DNA of 37,785 bases from Oxalobacteraceae bacterium UBA6704 (lineage in GTDB: Bacteria > Pseudomonadota > Gammaproteobacteria > Burkholderiales > Burkholderiaceae_D): the NCBI GenBank assembly GCA_002454505.1, contig DKJA01000117.1, positions 1-37,785 of the forward strand. The letters are read 5' to 3'. A program made the position numbers and the translations under genes. Under the pieces are notes generated by a model, which was not told the DNA's origin, did not search any database, and worked only from the letters and a program-made list of their open reading frames with translations. Shown piece after piece: positions 8,073 to 17,952 of this stretch (position 1 is its first letter; each line of letters starts with the position of its first letter).

Positions 8073-8155
8073 AAAAACCGGTGACAGGCTCCATTTTCTG
8101 AGAAATATTTCCTGGAAAATGGACGGTCCGCCGTAGCGGCCTGTCACCGGTTTAT
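8073..8155. repeat. Long palindromic repeat (GGTGACAG subtype), terminator of valS
   Basis: The outer arms AAACCGGTGACAGGC (8076-8090) and GCCTGTCACCGGTTT (8139-8153) pair over 14-15 bp, and an inner pair CCATTTTC/GAAAATGG surrounds GAGAAATATTTCC. One arm carries an extra GC-rich hairpin, CGGTCCGCCGTAGCGG. Read on the minus strand, the structure ends in GGTTTTTCTTT, so it should act as an intrinsic terminator for valS. It is the same element, in reverse orientation, as the one at 25349-25430. Confidence 0.8.
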
Positions 8156-8187
8156 TTGCAACACCCCGTTTTTCGGGGGATGCGGCG

Positions 8188-10989
8188 TTACGCCGCCGGC
8201 AGCTTGGCGAACTGCTCGCGCATCTTTTCGACGGTGGCGGTGAAGTTGGCCAGGCGTTCCTGCTCCTGCGCCACCACGGCGGCCGGTGCGCGGGCCACGA
8301 AGCTCTCGGACGACAGCTTGCCGGAAGCCTTGGCGATCTCGCCTTCGATGCGGGCGATCTCTTTCGACAGGCGCTCGCGTTCCGCTTTCACGTCGATCTC
8401 GACCTTCAGCATCAGCTTCGTCGTGCCGACCACGGACACGGCGGCCGGCGATTCCGGCAGCGCGTCGACGATCTGCACTTCCGACAGCTTGCCCAGCATC
8501 TGGATGTACGGCGCGAACGCGGCGATACGCTCCTTGTCGGCACCCGTCGCTTCGACGATCAGCGGCACGCGCACGGATGGCGACAGCTTCATCTCGCCGC
8601 GCAGGTTGCGGGTGGCATCCGTCAGTCCTTTCAGCTCGGCGATCCACGCTTCGGCCGACGTATCGATGGCCGACTCGTTGGCGATCGGGTACGGCTGCAC
8701 CATGATCGACTTGCCTTCAGTCTCTCCCTTGCCAGCCAGCGGCGCGACGGTCTGCCACAGCTGCTCCGTGACGAACGGGATCACCGGATGCGCCAGGCGC
8801 AGCACCACTTCCAGCACGCGCAGCAGCGTGTTGCGCGTCGCCCGCTGCTGGCCTTCCGTGCCCTGCTGGACCTGCACCTTGGCCAGTTCCAGGTACCAGT
8901 CGCAGTACTCGTCCCACACGAATTTATAGATCGCGCTGGCGATATTGTCGAAGCGGTAGTCGGCAAAGCCTTTCGCCACTTCCTGCTCGGCGCGGTTCAG
9001 CAGCGACACGATCCATTTGTCGGCCTGCGACAGGTCGGCATCGTTCGGCGTGCAGTCCTTGCCTTCCGTGTTCATCAGCACGAAGCGGGTGGCGTTCCAC
9101 AGCTTGTTGCAGAAGTTGCGGTAGCCTTCGGCGCGGCCCAGGTCGAAGTTGATGTTGCGGCCCAGCGAAGCGTAGCTGGCCATCGTGAAGCGCACCGCAT
9201 CCGTGCCGTACGCGGCGATCCCTTCCGGGAACTCCTTGCGCGTGGCTTTCTCGATCTTTTCCGCTGCCTTCGGATTCATCAGGCCCGTGGTGCGTTTCGC
9301 CACCAGCGCATCGACGCCGATGCCGTCGATCAGGTCGATCGGGTCGAGCGTGTTGCCCTTCGACTTCGACATCTTCTGGCCCTGCGAATCGCGCACCAGG
9401 CCGTGCACGTAGACGGTCTCGAACGGGATCTTGCCGGTGAAGTGGGCCGTCATCATCACCATCCGGGCAACCCAGAAGAAGATGATGTCGAAGCCCGTCA
9501 CCAGCACGGACGATGGCAGGAACGCCTTCAGGTCCGGCGTCTGTTCCGGCCAGCCCAGCGTGGAGAACGGCACCAGCGCGGACGAGAACCACGTGTCCAG
9601 CACGTCGCTGTCGCGCGTCAGCGCGCCCGTGCTGCCGGCGGCTTGGGCTTTTTCGATGGCTTCCGCTTCGCTGCGCGCGACGAAGTAATTGCCTGCATCG
9701 TCGTACCACGCCGGGATCTGGTGGCCCCACCACAGCTGGCGGGAGATGCACCAGTCCTGGATGTTGTTCAGCCACTGGTTGTACGTGGTGGTCCAGTTCT
9801 CCGGCACGAACTTGATCTCGCCGGACGACACTTTTTCCAGTGCCACTTCGGCGATCGACTTGCCCGGATTGAACGTGCCGTCCGGCGCCGGCTTGCTCAT
9901 CGCGACGAACCACTGGTCCGTCAGCATCGGTTCGATGACGACGCCCGTGCGGTCGCCGCGCGGCACCATCAGCTTGTGCTTCTTGACTTCCTCGAGCAGG
10001 CCTTGCGCTTCCAGGTCGGCGACGATCTGCTTGCGGGCGGCAAAGCGGTCCAGGCCGCGATACGCTTCCGGCGCATCGTCGGTAATCTTCGCATCCAGCG
10101 TCAGGATCGACAGCATCGGCAGGTTGTGGCGCTGGCCCACCTGGTAATCGTTGAAGTCGTGCGCCGGCGTGATCTTCACGCAGCCGGTGCCGAACGCCTT
10201 GTCCACATACGAATCGGCGATGACGGGAATTTCGCGGCCCACCAGCGGCAGCGTCAGCATCTTGCCGACCAGTGCGGCGTAGCGTTCATCCGTCGGATCG
10301 ACGGCCACGGCAACGTCGCCCAGCATCGTTTCCGGACGCGTGGTGGCCACCGTCAGCGAGCCGCTGCCATCGGCCAGCGGGTAGCGGATGTACCACATCG
10401 AGCCGTCTTCTTCTTCCGACACCACTTCCAGGTCGGAGACGGCGGTGCCCAGCACCGGGTCCCAGTTGACGAGGCGCTTGCCGCGGTAGATCAGGCCCTG
10501 TTCGAACAGCTGCACGAACACTTCGGACACCACTTTCGAGCGGGCCGGATCCATCGTGAAGTATTCGCGGTCCCAGTCCGGCGACGTGCCCATGCGGCGC
10601 ATCTGTCCCGTGATCGTGGAGCCGGATTTTTCCTTCCACTCCCACACCTTCTCGATGAACTTCTCGCGGCCCAGGTCGTGGCGCGACACCTTCTGCGCAT
10701 CGAGCTGGCGCTCGACGACGATCTGCGTGGCGATGCCGGCGTGGTCGGTGCCCGGGATCCAGGCCGTGTTGTGGCCCAGCATGCGGTGGTAGCGCGTCAG
10801 GCCATCCATGATGGTCTGGTTGAACGCGTGGCCCATGTGCAGCGTGCCGGTGACGTTCGGCGGCGGCAGCTGGATGCTGAAAGCGGGCTGCGACAGGTCC
10901 ATCGACGCGGCGTAATAACCGCGCTTTTCCCATTCGCTGCGCCAGAACTGTTCAATGTCGGCGGGCTCGAAAGACTTGGCTAATTCCAT
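8188..10989 (-). CDS. valS: Valine-tRNA ligase
   Basis: Class I aminoacyl-tRNA synthetase that charges tRNA-Val and edits misactivated Thr. The 933-aa product has the HIGH-type motif PPNVTGTLHMGHAFN near residue 40 and the KMSKS motif GQKMSKSKGN near residue 545. Between them lie the CP1 editing domain (TTRPETMLGDVAV) and WCISRQLWWGHQIPAWY. The C-terminal arm (after about residue 870) is a coiled coil of the expected type. The ATG at 10989 gives the family start MELAKSFEPADIE; an upstream TTG at 11019 is less likely. The IS element sits only 95 bp upstream and may separate the gene from its original promoter region. Confidence 0.97.
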   Translation of the reverse strand: MELAKSFEPADIEQFWRSEWEKRGYYAASMDLSQPAFSIQLPPPNVTGTLHMGHAFNQTIMDGLTRYHRMLGHNTAWIPGTDHAGIATQIVVERQLDAQKVSRHDLGREKFIEKVWEWKEKSGSTITGQMRRMGTSPDWDREYFTMDPARSKVVSEVFVQLFEQGLIYRGKRLVNWDPVLGTAVSDLEVVSEEEDGSMWYIRYPLADGSGSLTVATTRPETMLGDVAVAVDPTDERYAALVGKMLTLPLVGREIPVIADSYVDKAFGTGCVKITPAHDFNDYQVGQRHNLPMLSILTLDAKITDDAPEAYRGLDRFAARKQIVADLEAQGLLEEVKKHKLMVPRGDRTGVVIEPMLTDQWFVAMSKPAPDGTFNPGKSIAEVALEKVSSGEIKFVPENWTTTYNQWLNNIQDWCISRQLWWGHQIPAWYDDAGNYFVARSEAEAIEKAQAAGSTGALTRDSDVLDTWFSSALVPFSTLGWPEQTPDLKAFLPSSVLVTGFDIIFFWVARMVMMTAHFTGKIPFETVYVHGLVRDSQGQKMSKSKGNTLDPIDLIDGIGVDALVAKRTTGLMNPKAAEKIEKATRKEFPEGIAAYGTDAVRFTMASYASLGRNINFDLGRAEGYRNFCNKLWNATRFVLMNTEGKDCTPNDADLSQADKWIVSLLNRAEQEVAKGFADYRFDNIASAIYKFVWDEYCDWYLELAKVQVQQGTEGQQRATRNTLLRVLEVVLRLAHPVIPFVTEQLWQTVAPLAGKGETEGKSIMVQPYPIANESAIDTSAEAWIAELKGLTDATRNLRGEMKLSPSVRVPLIVEATGADKERIAAFAPYIQMLGKLSEVQIVDALPESPAAVSVVGTTKLMLKVEIDVKAERERLSKEIARIEGEIAKASGKLSSESFVARAPAAVVAQEQERLANFTATVEKMREQFAKLPAA

Positions 10990-11084
10990 GATCGGTTGGT
11001 GTGAATTTGGCGAAAACAACCATTATAAGGGAGGCCGACCCGCGCCGGGCCCGCCGCCTGCCAGCCGATGTTGTCGTAACGATA

Positions 11085-11109
11085 GGCTCTGTCACCCGAG
11101 CTTGTTGAA
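11085..11109 (+). repeat. Left terminal inverted repeat of the IS
   Basis: GGCTCTGTCACC, C, GAGCTTGTTGAA: 24 of 25 bases match the reverse complement of 12200-12224; the only difference is C here against T. TAACGATA precedes it directly. Confidence 0.95.
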
Positions 11110-11190
11110 ACGGCCTGAACTTTCCTGCTGTTGCGTTGTCTGAGCCATATCGACCGATCGATCCGGTCACCATCGACAACAGAGGCAGCC

Positions 11191-12171
11191 GTGAAAACGC
11201 ATTCCTTCAACCAGTTCGTCGAACGCCTGCGGCACCTGTCGACGCGCATGTCGCGCAAGCAGGTCGCCACGATACGCGATGTCGTCGCCGCCTTCGAAGT
11301 CCACAGCCTGTGCCTGGACTTGATCGAGCGGCACGGCCGGCAGCACCCTGGCTGTCCGCACTGTCACTGCGAGCAGGTGTATCGGCATGGCTACGCTGCC
11401 GGCCTGCAACGCTACCGCTGCCGTGGCTGTCGCCGCACCTATAACGCGCTGACCAATACCCCGCTGGCCTGTCTGCGCTTGCGCGAAAAATGGCTGCCGT
11501 ATCTTGAATGCATGCTTGATTCAAGAACGGTGCGCAAGTCCGCCGGGACGGTGGGGATTCACCGCAACACGAGTTTTCGCTGGCGGCACCGTTTTCTTGC
11601 AGGCGCGCGGCAGAGGCGGCCCGCACAACTGCAAGGCATCGTGGAGGCGGACGAGACGTTCATTCTCGAATCGCAGAAAGGCTCGCGCAATTTGACCAGA
11701 CCCGCGCGCCGTCGGGGCGGCAACGCCCGCACGCGCGGTATCACGAAGCAGCACGATTGCATCCTCGTGGCGCGGGATCGCGCCGGCAAGACGCTGGACT
11801 GGGTGACGGGCCGCGGGCCCGTGTCCGCGCAACAAGTCGAGCGCTGTCTGCGGCCCGTTCTAGCGGCGGACGCCGTCCTGGTCACCGATGGCGCCATCGC
11901 CTACCGATCGTTCAGCAGCACCGCCGGCATTGCGCACAAGCCACTGAACCAGCGTGCCGGCATGCGCGTCGACGGGCCGTATCACCTGCAAGGAGTCAAT
12001 GGCTATCACAGCCGGTTCAAGGGCTGGCTGGCGCGCTTTCGCGGTGTCGCCAGCCGCTACTTGCCGAACTACCTCGGCTGGTACCGCGCGCTCGACACGC
12101 GCAGCATCGACACGCCAGCGCAATTCCTGCTGGCGGCGCTTGTGACGCTACCGGCCACGTCGGCCTGCTGA
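11191..12171 (+). CDS. IS1595 family transposase
   Basis: Transposase of 326 aa that catalyses movement of the surrounding IS. It has an N-terminal zinc ribbon (Cys55, Cys58, Cys77, Cys80; HPGCPHC then YRCRGC), a helical DNA-binding segment with RTVRKSAGTVGIHRNTSFRW, and an ISXO2-like catalytic core. The core shows VEADETF (Asp154), VLVTDGAIAY (Asp233) and GVNGYHSRFKGWL (Asn270). The third catalytic position appears to be Asn rather than Glu, which I recall for some IS1595 subgroups, so this is not evidence of inactivation. The GTG at 11191 follows AGAGGCAGCC; an in-frame TTG at 11131 would start almost inside the terminal repeat region and is less likely. No frameshift is present. Confidence 0.92.
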   Translation: MKTHSFNQFVERLRHLSTRMSRKQVATIRDVVAAFEVHSLCLDLIERHGRQHPGCPHCHCEQVYRHGYAAGLQRYRCRGCRRTYNALTNTPLACLRLREKWLPYLECMLDSRTVRKSAGTVGIHRNTSFRWRHRFLAGARQRRPAQLQGIVEADETFILESQKGSRNLTRPARRRGGNARTRGITKQHDCILVARDRAGKTLDWVTGRGPVSAQQVERCLRPVLAADAVLVTDGAIAYRSFSSTAGIAHKPLNQRAGMRVDGPYHLQGVNGYHSRFKGWLARFRGVASRYLPNYLGWYRALDTRSIDTPAQFLLAALVTLPATSAC

Positions 12172-12199
12172 TCCAGCCCGCACCGTCCGCCACGGCGCA

Positions 12200-12224
12200 T
12201 TCAACAAGCTCAGGTGACAGAGCC
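12200..12224 (-). repeat. Right terminal inverted repeat of the IS
   Basis: TTCAACAAGCTCAGGTGACAG-AGCC; its reverse complement matches the left end at 24 of 25 positions. TAACGATA follows at 12225-12232. Confidence 0.95.
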
Positions 12225-12257
12225 TAACGATATGCCGAGCGCGAGACCGCGTGCAGG

Positions 12258-13868
12258 TCAGGCCGCCAGCCGCGTTTCCGCCGTCCTCGCGCCGCGGTCC
12301 TTGCGGCCCGTGCCGCCCTGCAGCTTGAACACGGCAATCGCCTGCGCCACGCAGCGCGTCTGCTGCGCCAGGTTGGCGGCAGCGGCGGCCGCTTCTTCCA
12401 CCAGCGCGGCGTTCTGCTGCGTGATGTCGTCGATCGCCGCGACGGCCTGGTTGACCTGGCCGATGCCCAGGCTCTGCTCCGACGCCGTGTGCGAAATCTC
12501 GTGCATCACCTGCTTGACCTGCGTTACGGAGGCGATCACGTCGGCCATGATCGTGCCGGCGCTGCCGGTCAGTTGCGAACCCGCGTTGACCTTGTCGATC
12601 GATTCATCGATCAGGCCCTTGATCTCCTTTGCGGCGCCGGCGGAGCGCTGCGCCAGCGCGCGTACTTCCGTTGCCACGACGGCGAAACCGCGGCCCTGCT
12701 CGCCGGCGCGGGCCGCTTCCACGGCGGCGTTCAGCGCCAGGATATTGGTCTGGAAGGCGATGCCGTCGATCAGGCCGATGATGTCGAGGATGCGGTGCGA
12801 CGAGCTGCTGATGCCGTCCATCGTCGTCACCACCTGGGCGACGATGGCGCCGCCCTGGCCGGCCACTTCCGACGCGCGGCCGGCGAGGCGGTCGGCATCG
12901 GCCACGTTGGTGGCGCTCTGGCGCACCGTGGTGTTCAGCTGTTCCATGCTGGCCGCCGTCTCCTGCAGGCTCGACGCCTGCGATTCGGTACGGCCGGACA
13001 GGTCCGTATTGCCGCTGGCGATCTCGCTGGTGGCCCGTTCGATCAGTTCGAAATTGCTGCGCACGTCGCCGACGATGCTGCGCAGGTTGACGTTCATCTG
13101 GCGCAGCGCGGCCAGCAGCTGGCCCATCTCGTCGTCGCGCGTCACGTCGATGGTGGTGGTCAGGTCGCCGCCCGCCATCTGGCGTGCGTAGCCGGTGGCC
13201 TCGCGCAGCGGCGCCACGACGGCGGCATTGACGGTCCATGCGAGATACAGGGCGGCGAGCACGGTGCAACCGGCCAGCGTGGCCAGCAGCTTGTCGCCGT
13301 CCAGGTACAGGCCAACGGCGCAGGCGGCCAGTGCGGCGGCGGGCAGCAGGCCGGTCAGTGCCACGCGCATCGCCAGCGGCAGGTGCAGGCGGCCGCGCAA
13401 GCGCGCCAGCAGGCCGTCGGCGACGACCTTGCCGCGGTGGATGCGCTGGCCGGCGGCCGTGCCGGCCTTGAAGGCAGCGTAGGCGCGCGCGGTTTCCGTC
13501 ACCATCGCGCGGCTCGGGCGCGTGCGCACCGACATGTAGCCGACCGGGCGGCCGTTCTCGATCACCGGCGTGACATTCGCCAGCACCCAGTAGAAGTCGC
13601 CATTCTTGCAGCGGTTCTTCACCATGCCCGTCCACGGCAGGCCCTGCCGGATCGTCGCCCACAGGTCCGCAAACGCTTCGGCCGGCATGTCGGGGTGGCG
13701 CACGATGTTCTGCGGCGCGCCGATCAATTCTTCTTCCGTGAACCCGGACACTTCCAGGAAGTACGGATTGGCGTAATTGATATTGCCCTTCAGGTCCGTC
13801 GTCGAGACGATCGTCTTGCCTTCTTCGAGAAGGATTTCGTTCGGGGTCACTGGCAGGTTGGTCCGCAT
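12258..13868 (-). CDS. Aer-like methyl-accepting chemotaxis protein with PAS domain
   Basis: Inner-membrane chemoreceptor of 536 aa that signals to CheA/CheW. An N-terminal cytoplasmic PAS domain (about residues 20-120, with DLKGNINYANPYFLEVSGF, NIVRHPDMP and CKNGDFYWVLANVTPV) is typical of Aer-type energy or redox sensors. Two hydrophobic segments follow near residues 160-210, then a HAMP region (VAPLREATGYARQMAGGDLT) and a methyl-accepting domain with the hairpin tip EQGRGFAVVATEVRALAQRS. No C-terminal CheR-tethering pentapeptide is seen. The ATG at 13868 gives MRTNLPVTPNEILLEEG, the usual Aer-like start; longer upstream extensions are low-complexity and Arg/Pro-rich. The ligand (FAD or haem) cannot be read from the sequence. 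Confidence 0.93.
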   Translation of the reverse strand: MRTNLPVTPNEILLEEGKTIVSTTDLKGNINYANPYFLEVSGFTEEELIGAPQNIVRHPDMPAEAFADLWATIRQGLPWTGMVKNRCKNGDFYWVLANVTPVIENGRPVGYMSVRTRPSRAMVTETARAYAAFKAGTAAGQRIHRGKVVADGLLARLRGRLHLPLAMRVALTGLLPAAALAACAVGLYLDGDKLLATLAGCTVLAALYLAWTVNAAVVAPLREATGYARQMAGGDLTTTIDVTRDDEMGQLLAALRQMNVNLRSIVGDVRSNFELIERATSEIASGNTDLSGRTESQASSLQETAASMEQLNTTVRQSATNVADADRLAGRASEVAGQGGAIVAQVVTTMDGISSSSHRILDIIGLIDGIAFQTNILALNAAVEAARAGEQGRGFAVVATEVRALAQRSAGAAKEIKGLIDESIDKVNAGSQLTGSAGTIMADVIASVTQVKQVMHEISHTASEQSLGIGQVNQAVAAIDDITQQNAALVEEAAAAAANLAQQTRCVAQAIAVFKLQGGTGRKDRGARTAETRLAA

Positions 13869-14100
13869 GGTTCGCTCGCTATTCTTGTTAAAAAAATGGG
13901 ATGCAGGGGGCATCCGCGGGCGTCGCAATGGCTGGGAGACGGGGAGTGGATGCGACGCGCATCCGCGCGCGGCTGGGGCAGGTTCAGGGCCGGGCCGCGA
14001 CGAAACAGCATAGCAGAGGCCGCCATGCAAATGCGTGATTTGTATCTCTAGGGCAACGCTTTTTGCGAAATTTCGGAAAAAACGGCAAAAACAGCAGGGG
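13869..14100. other. Intergenic region between the chemoreceptor and the exported protein
   Basis: This 232-bp gap contains a perfect hairpin, GGATGCG-ACG-CGCATCC (13948-13964), in the presumed 5' leader of the chemoreceptor. It also has a near-palindrome, TTTTT-GCGAAATTTCGG-AAAAA (14060-14081), just after the 14101-14757 gene, which could contribute to termination. No clear promoter or additional gene is seen. Confidence 0.5.
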
Positions 14101-14757
14101 TCAGCGAGGTCCCGAGCAGGTGACCGCCCACGGCAGCATCTCGTTGCGCGAGCGGCGCACCGACACGCGCGCCTCGCCCGCCACGTCGCTGGCAAACACG
14201 AGGACGGGCAGGCCATCCTTGGCTTTGTCCAGCCCGGCCAGGTGGAAGCCCCGGTTGCGCGAAGGCGAGCACGACGTGTTCCCCGCCATCAACAGCCGCG
14301 CATTGGCCAGCAGCGTCGGGTGGCTCTGGATCAGCTGCAGGATTTCCATGTCGGGCAGGGGCTGCAGCAGGCGCACCGGCACGTCCGGCTGCGCGCCGCA
14401 CTGCTTCTGGTGGTGGACCCACACGAGCGTCTGCACGGGTTCCAGTTCGCGCCAGCGCGACTGCTTCGGCGCACGGGCATCGTATTCGAACACGGTGCGC
14501 GGCTGGCGGCACAGCGGCAGTACTGCGCGCGTTGCCGGACCGTCCACGGTGGCGGTGACGCGCCGCTTGCCGTTTTTACCTTCGCCGCGGTGGACGGCGA
14601 ACTGCGGCCGCAGCAGGCCCGGCGCCGTATGCGTGGCGTTGTAGTAATCGAAGAACGATTCCTGTTCCTGCGGCGTGGCCGTCCTGGCGTTGTCCGCCGG
14701 TGCCGCGTTGACGAATCCCACTGCCATCATGCCCACTGCTGCTGCGAACTTCTGCAT
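14101..14757 (-). CDS. Exported protein of unknown function
   Basis: I do not recognise this 218-aa protein. It begins with a signal peptide (MQKFAAAVGMMAVGFVNA, cleavage near residue 18), so it is probably periplasmic or secreted. The mature part is soluble, with four scattered cysteines (near residues 83, 119, 160 and 214) that could form two disulfides. A distinctive segment reads LVWVHHQKQCGAQPDVPVRLLQPLP. The ATG at 14757 has a good ribosome binding site, AAAGGAAAC, 4 bp away. A perfect TATAAT lies on the same strand at 14787-14792. It is divergent from the thiamine operon, and nothing in the sequence ties it to thiamine. Confidence 0.75.
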   Translation of the reverse strand: MQKFAAAVGMMAVGFVNAAPADNARTATPQEQESFFDYYNATHTAPGLLRPQFAVHRGEGKNGKRRVTATVDGPATRAVLPLCRQPRTVFEYDARAPKQSRWRELEPVQTLVWVHHQKQCGAQPDVPVRLLQPLPDMEILQLIQSHPTLLANARLLMAGNTSCSPSRNRGFHLAGLDKAKDGLPVLVFASDVAGEARVSVRRSRNEMLPWAVTCSGPR

Positions 14758-14786
14758 CCTGTTTCCTTTGCCACGGCCGAAGGCAA

Positions 14787-14792
14787 ATTATA
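14787..14792 (-). promoter_or_regulatory. Candidate -10 box for the 14101-14757 gene
   Basis: A perfect TATAAT on the minus strand, placed to give a leader of about 23 nt before the ATG at 14757. No convincing -35 box is found 16-19 bp upstream, so the call rests on the -10 alone. Confidence 0.35.
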
Positions 14793-14804
14793 AGACGTAA
14801 TCTC

Positions 14805-14835
14805 TTGCCATTGCGGCACGGTTCGTGTCTATAAT
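14805..14835 (+). promoter_or_regulatory. Promoter of the thiamine operon
   Basis: TTGCCA at 14805-14810 (5 of 6) and a perfect TATAAT at 14830-14835, with a 19-bp spacer that is longer than ideal. The predicted start near 14842 lies just upstream of the TPP aptamer, as expected. Confidence 0.6.
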
Positions 14836-14865
14836 GGCGCCGCTGCCTGTCACGCAGGCAGCAAA

Positions 14866-14966
14866 CGCTAGGGGTCCTGCGCGCGGCGAAGTTGTCATGA
14901 CTGTTGCTGCAAGCGGGTGAGAAATACCCTCCGAACCTGATCTGGATAATGCCAGCGAAGGGAAGC
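14866..14966 (+). ncRNA. TPP riboswitch (THI box) aptamer
   Basis: The sequence shows the conserved THI-box blocks in order: GGGGTCC near 14871, GTGAGAAATACCC around 14917-14929 (the pyrimidine-sensing core, with GTGAGA in place of the usual CTGAGA), and ACCTGATCTGGATAATGCCAGC around 14936-14956. The closing block GAAGGGAAG ends at 14965. It precedes thiC by about 90 bp. Binding of thiamine pyrophosphate should stabilise the aptamer and reduce expression of thiCSGDE. Confidence 0.95.
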
Positions 14967-14981
14967 TCGTGGATCGCCGTA

Positions 14982-15049
14982 CCCGCACACAGTTCTCCGT
15001 GCGGGCGACCATCCCAACCTCCTTTGCTGGCTCCTGCGCAAAGGAGCCA
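14982..15049 (+). promoter_or_regulatory. Riboswitch expression platform sequestering the thiC ribosome binding site
   Basis: A free-standing hairpin CCCGCAC/GTGCGGG occupies 14982-15005. Downstream, the ribosome binding site AAAGGAG (15040-15046) can pair in CTCCTTTG (15019-15026) with CAAAGGAG (15039-15046), or in TGGCTCCT (15028-15035) with AGGAGCCA (15042-15049). CCTTTGC (15021-15027) can alternatively pair with GCGAAGG (14955-14961) of the aptamer's closing strand. This layout predicts translational control. Confidence 0.65.
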
Positions 15050-15051
15050 AA

Positions 15052-16938
<1,887 letters not shown>

Positions 16939-16939
16939 C

Positions 16940-17140
16940 ATGGACATCGTGCTGAACGGCGAACCGCGCCAGGTGCCGCATGGGCAAACGCTGCTGGCAC
17001 TGGTGCGGACGCTGGAACTGGAAGGCCAGGCGCTGGCGCTGGCCGTCAACCGCGACGTGGTGCCGCGCCAGCGCTGGAACGAAGTCGCGCTGCAGCCGCA
17101 GGACCGCGTCGACATCGTGCGCGCCATCGGCGGCGGATGA
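16940..17140 (+). CDS. thiS: Sulfur carrier protein ThiS
   Basis: Ubiquitin-like 66-aa sulfur carrier that delivers sulfide as a C-terminal thiocarboxylate to ThiG. It ends in the required Gly-Gly (VRAIGGG, with three glycines here) and starts with the beta-grasp strand MDIVLNGEPRQVP. It lies one base downstream of thiC and 20 bp upstream of thiG. The adenylating partner ThiF and the glycine oxidase ThiO, which feed this pathway, are not in the window. Confidence 0.93.
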   Translation: MDIVLNGEPRQVPHGQTLLALVRTLELEGQALALAVNRDVVPRQRWNEVALQPQDRVDIVRAIGGG

Positions 17141-17160
17141 AAAAAATTTAGGAGAATCGC

Positions 17161-17952
17161 ATGACCAATAACGACGACCTGCTCACCATCGCAGGCAGGC
17201 AATACAGCTCGCGGCTGCTGGTAGGCAGCGGCAAGTACCAGGACCTGCACCAGACCCGCGCGGCCACGCTGGCGGCCGGCGCGGAAATCATCACGGTGGC
17301 GATCCGCCGCGTCAACATCGGCCAGGATCCGCATGCGCCGAACCTGCTCGACGCGGTGCCGCCCAGCGAGTTCACGATCCTGCCGAATACGGCCGGCTGC
17401 TACACGGCCAAGGATGCGATCTACACGCTGCAGCTGGCGCGCGAGCTGCTCAATGGCCACAAGCTCGTCAAGCTGGAGGTGCTGGGCGACGAGAAGACGC
17501 TGTTCCCCAATATGCCGGAAACGCTGGTCGCCGCGAAAGCGCTGGTGGCCGACGGCTTCGACGTGATGGTCTACTGCAGCGACGATCCGATCCAGGCCCG
17601 CATGCTGGAAGACATCGGCGTGGTGGCCGTGATGCCCCTGGCCTCGCTGATCGGTTCCGGCATGGGCATCCTCAATCCGTGGAACCTGTCGCTGATCATC
17701 GCGCAGGCGAATATTCCCGTGCTGGTCGATGCGGGCGTGGGCACCGCGTCCGACGCGGCCATCGCGATGGAGCTGGGTTGCGACGGCGTGCTGATGAACA
17801 CGGCGATTGCCGCCGCGCGCGACCCGGTGCGCATGGCGCGGGCGATGCGGCTGGCCGTCGAAGCGGGGCGCGACGCGTATCTGGCCGGCCGCATGCCGCG
17901 CCGGTTCGCCGCGTCGCCTTCATCGCCGATGGCTGGTCGCCTGACGGTATGA
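17161..17952 (+). CDS. thiG: Thiazole synthase
   Basis: Forms the thiazole phosphate of thiamine from 1-deoxy-D-xylulose 5-phosphate, dehydroglycine and ThiS thiocarboxylate. The 263-aa TIM-barrel protein starts with LTIAGRQYSSRLLVGSGKY and carries the probable Schiff-base lysine at Lys104 (KLVKLEVLGD). Near the C terminus it has the phosphate-binding loops PVLVDAGVGTASDAAIAMELG and GVLMNTAIA. A ribosome binding site AGGAG precedes the ATG. The stop codon overlaps the thiD start (ATGA). Confidence 0.97.
   Translation: MTNNDDLLTIAGRQYSSRLLVGSGKYQDLHQTRAATLAAGAEIITVAIRRVNIGQDPHAPNLLDAVPPSEFTILPNTAGCYTAKDAIYTLQLARELLNGHKLVKLEVLGDEKTLFPNMPETLVAAKALVADGFDVMVYCSDDPIQARMLEDIGVVAVMPLASLIGSGMGILNPWNLSLIIAQANIPVLVDAGVGTASDAAIAMELGCDGVLMNTAIAAARDPVRMARAMRLAVEAGRDAYLAGRMPRRFAASPSSPMAGRLTV

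Larger units (their letters stand above)
11085..12224 (+). mobile_element. Complete IS1595-family insertion sequence, 1140 bp
   Basis: The ends are 25-bp inverted repeats with one mismatch, starting GGCTCTGTCACC, and both are flanked by the direct repeat TAACGATA (11077-11084 and 12225-12232). An 8-bp target duplication is characteristic of the IS1595 family. The single transposase gene is intact and no passenger gene is present. The element lies between the 5' end of valS and the 3' end of the chemoreceptor gene, so it breaks no coding sequence. Perfect target duplication and intact frame suggest a recent insertion. The exact IS name needs a search. Confidence 0.95.

Noticed and set aside
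8788..10983. Very long open frame antisense to valS
   Set aside because: It lies entirely opposite valS, its protein is Arg/His/Val/Gln-rich with no recognisable motif, and such frames arise from the GC-biased third codon positions of the real gene.
12258..14216. Longer N terminus of the chemoreceptor beginning at 14216
   Set aside because: The extension is Arg/Cys/Pro-rich, crosses into the upstream gene, and the ATG at 13868 begins the conserved Aer-like N terminus.
17679..17948. Longer N terminus for ThiD
   Set aside because: The extension lies inside thiG, is low-complexity and Arg-rich, and the ATGA overlap at 17949 gives the family start exactly.
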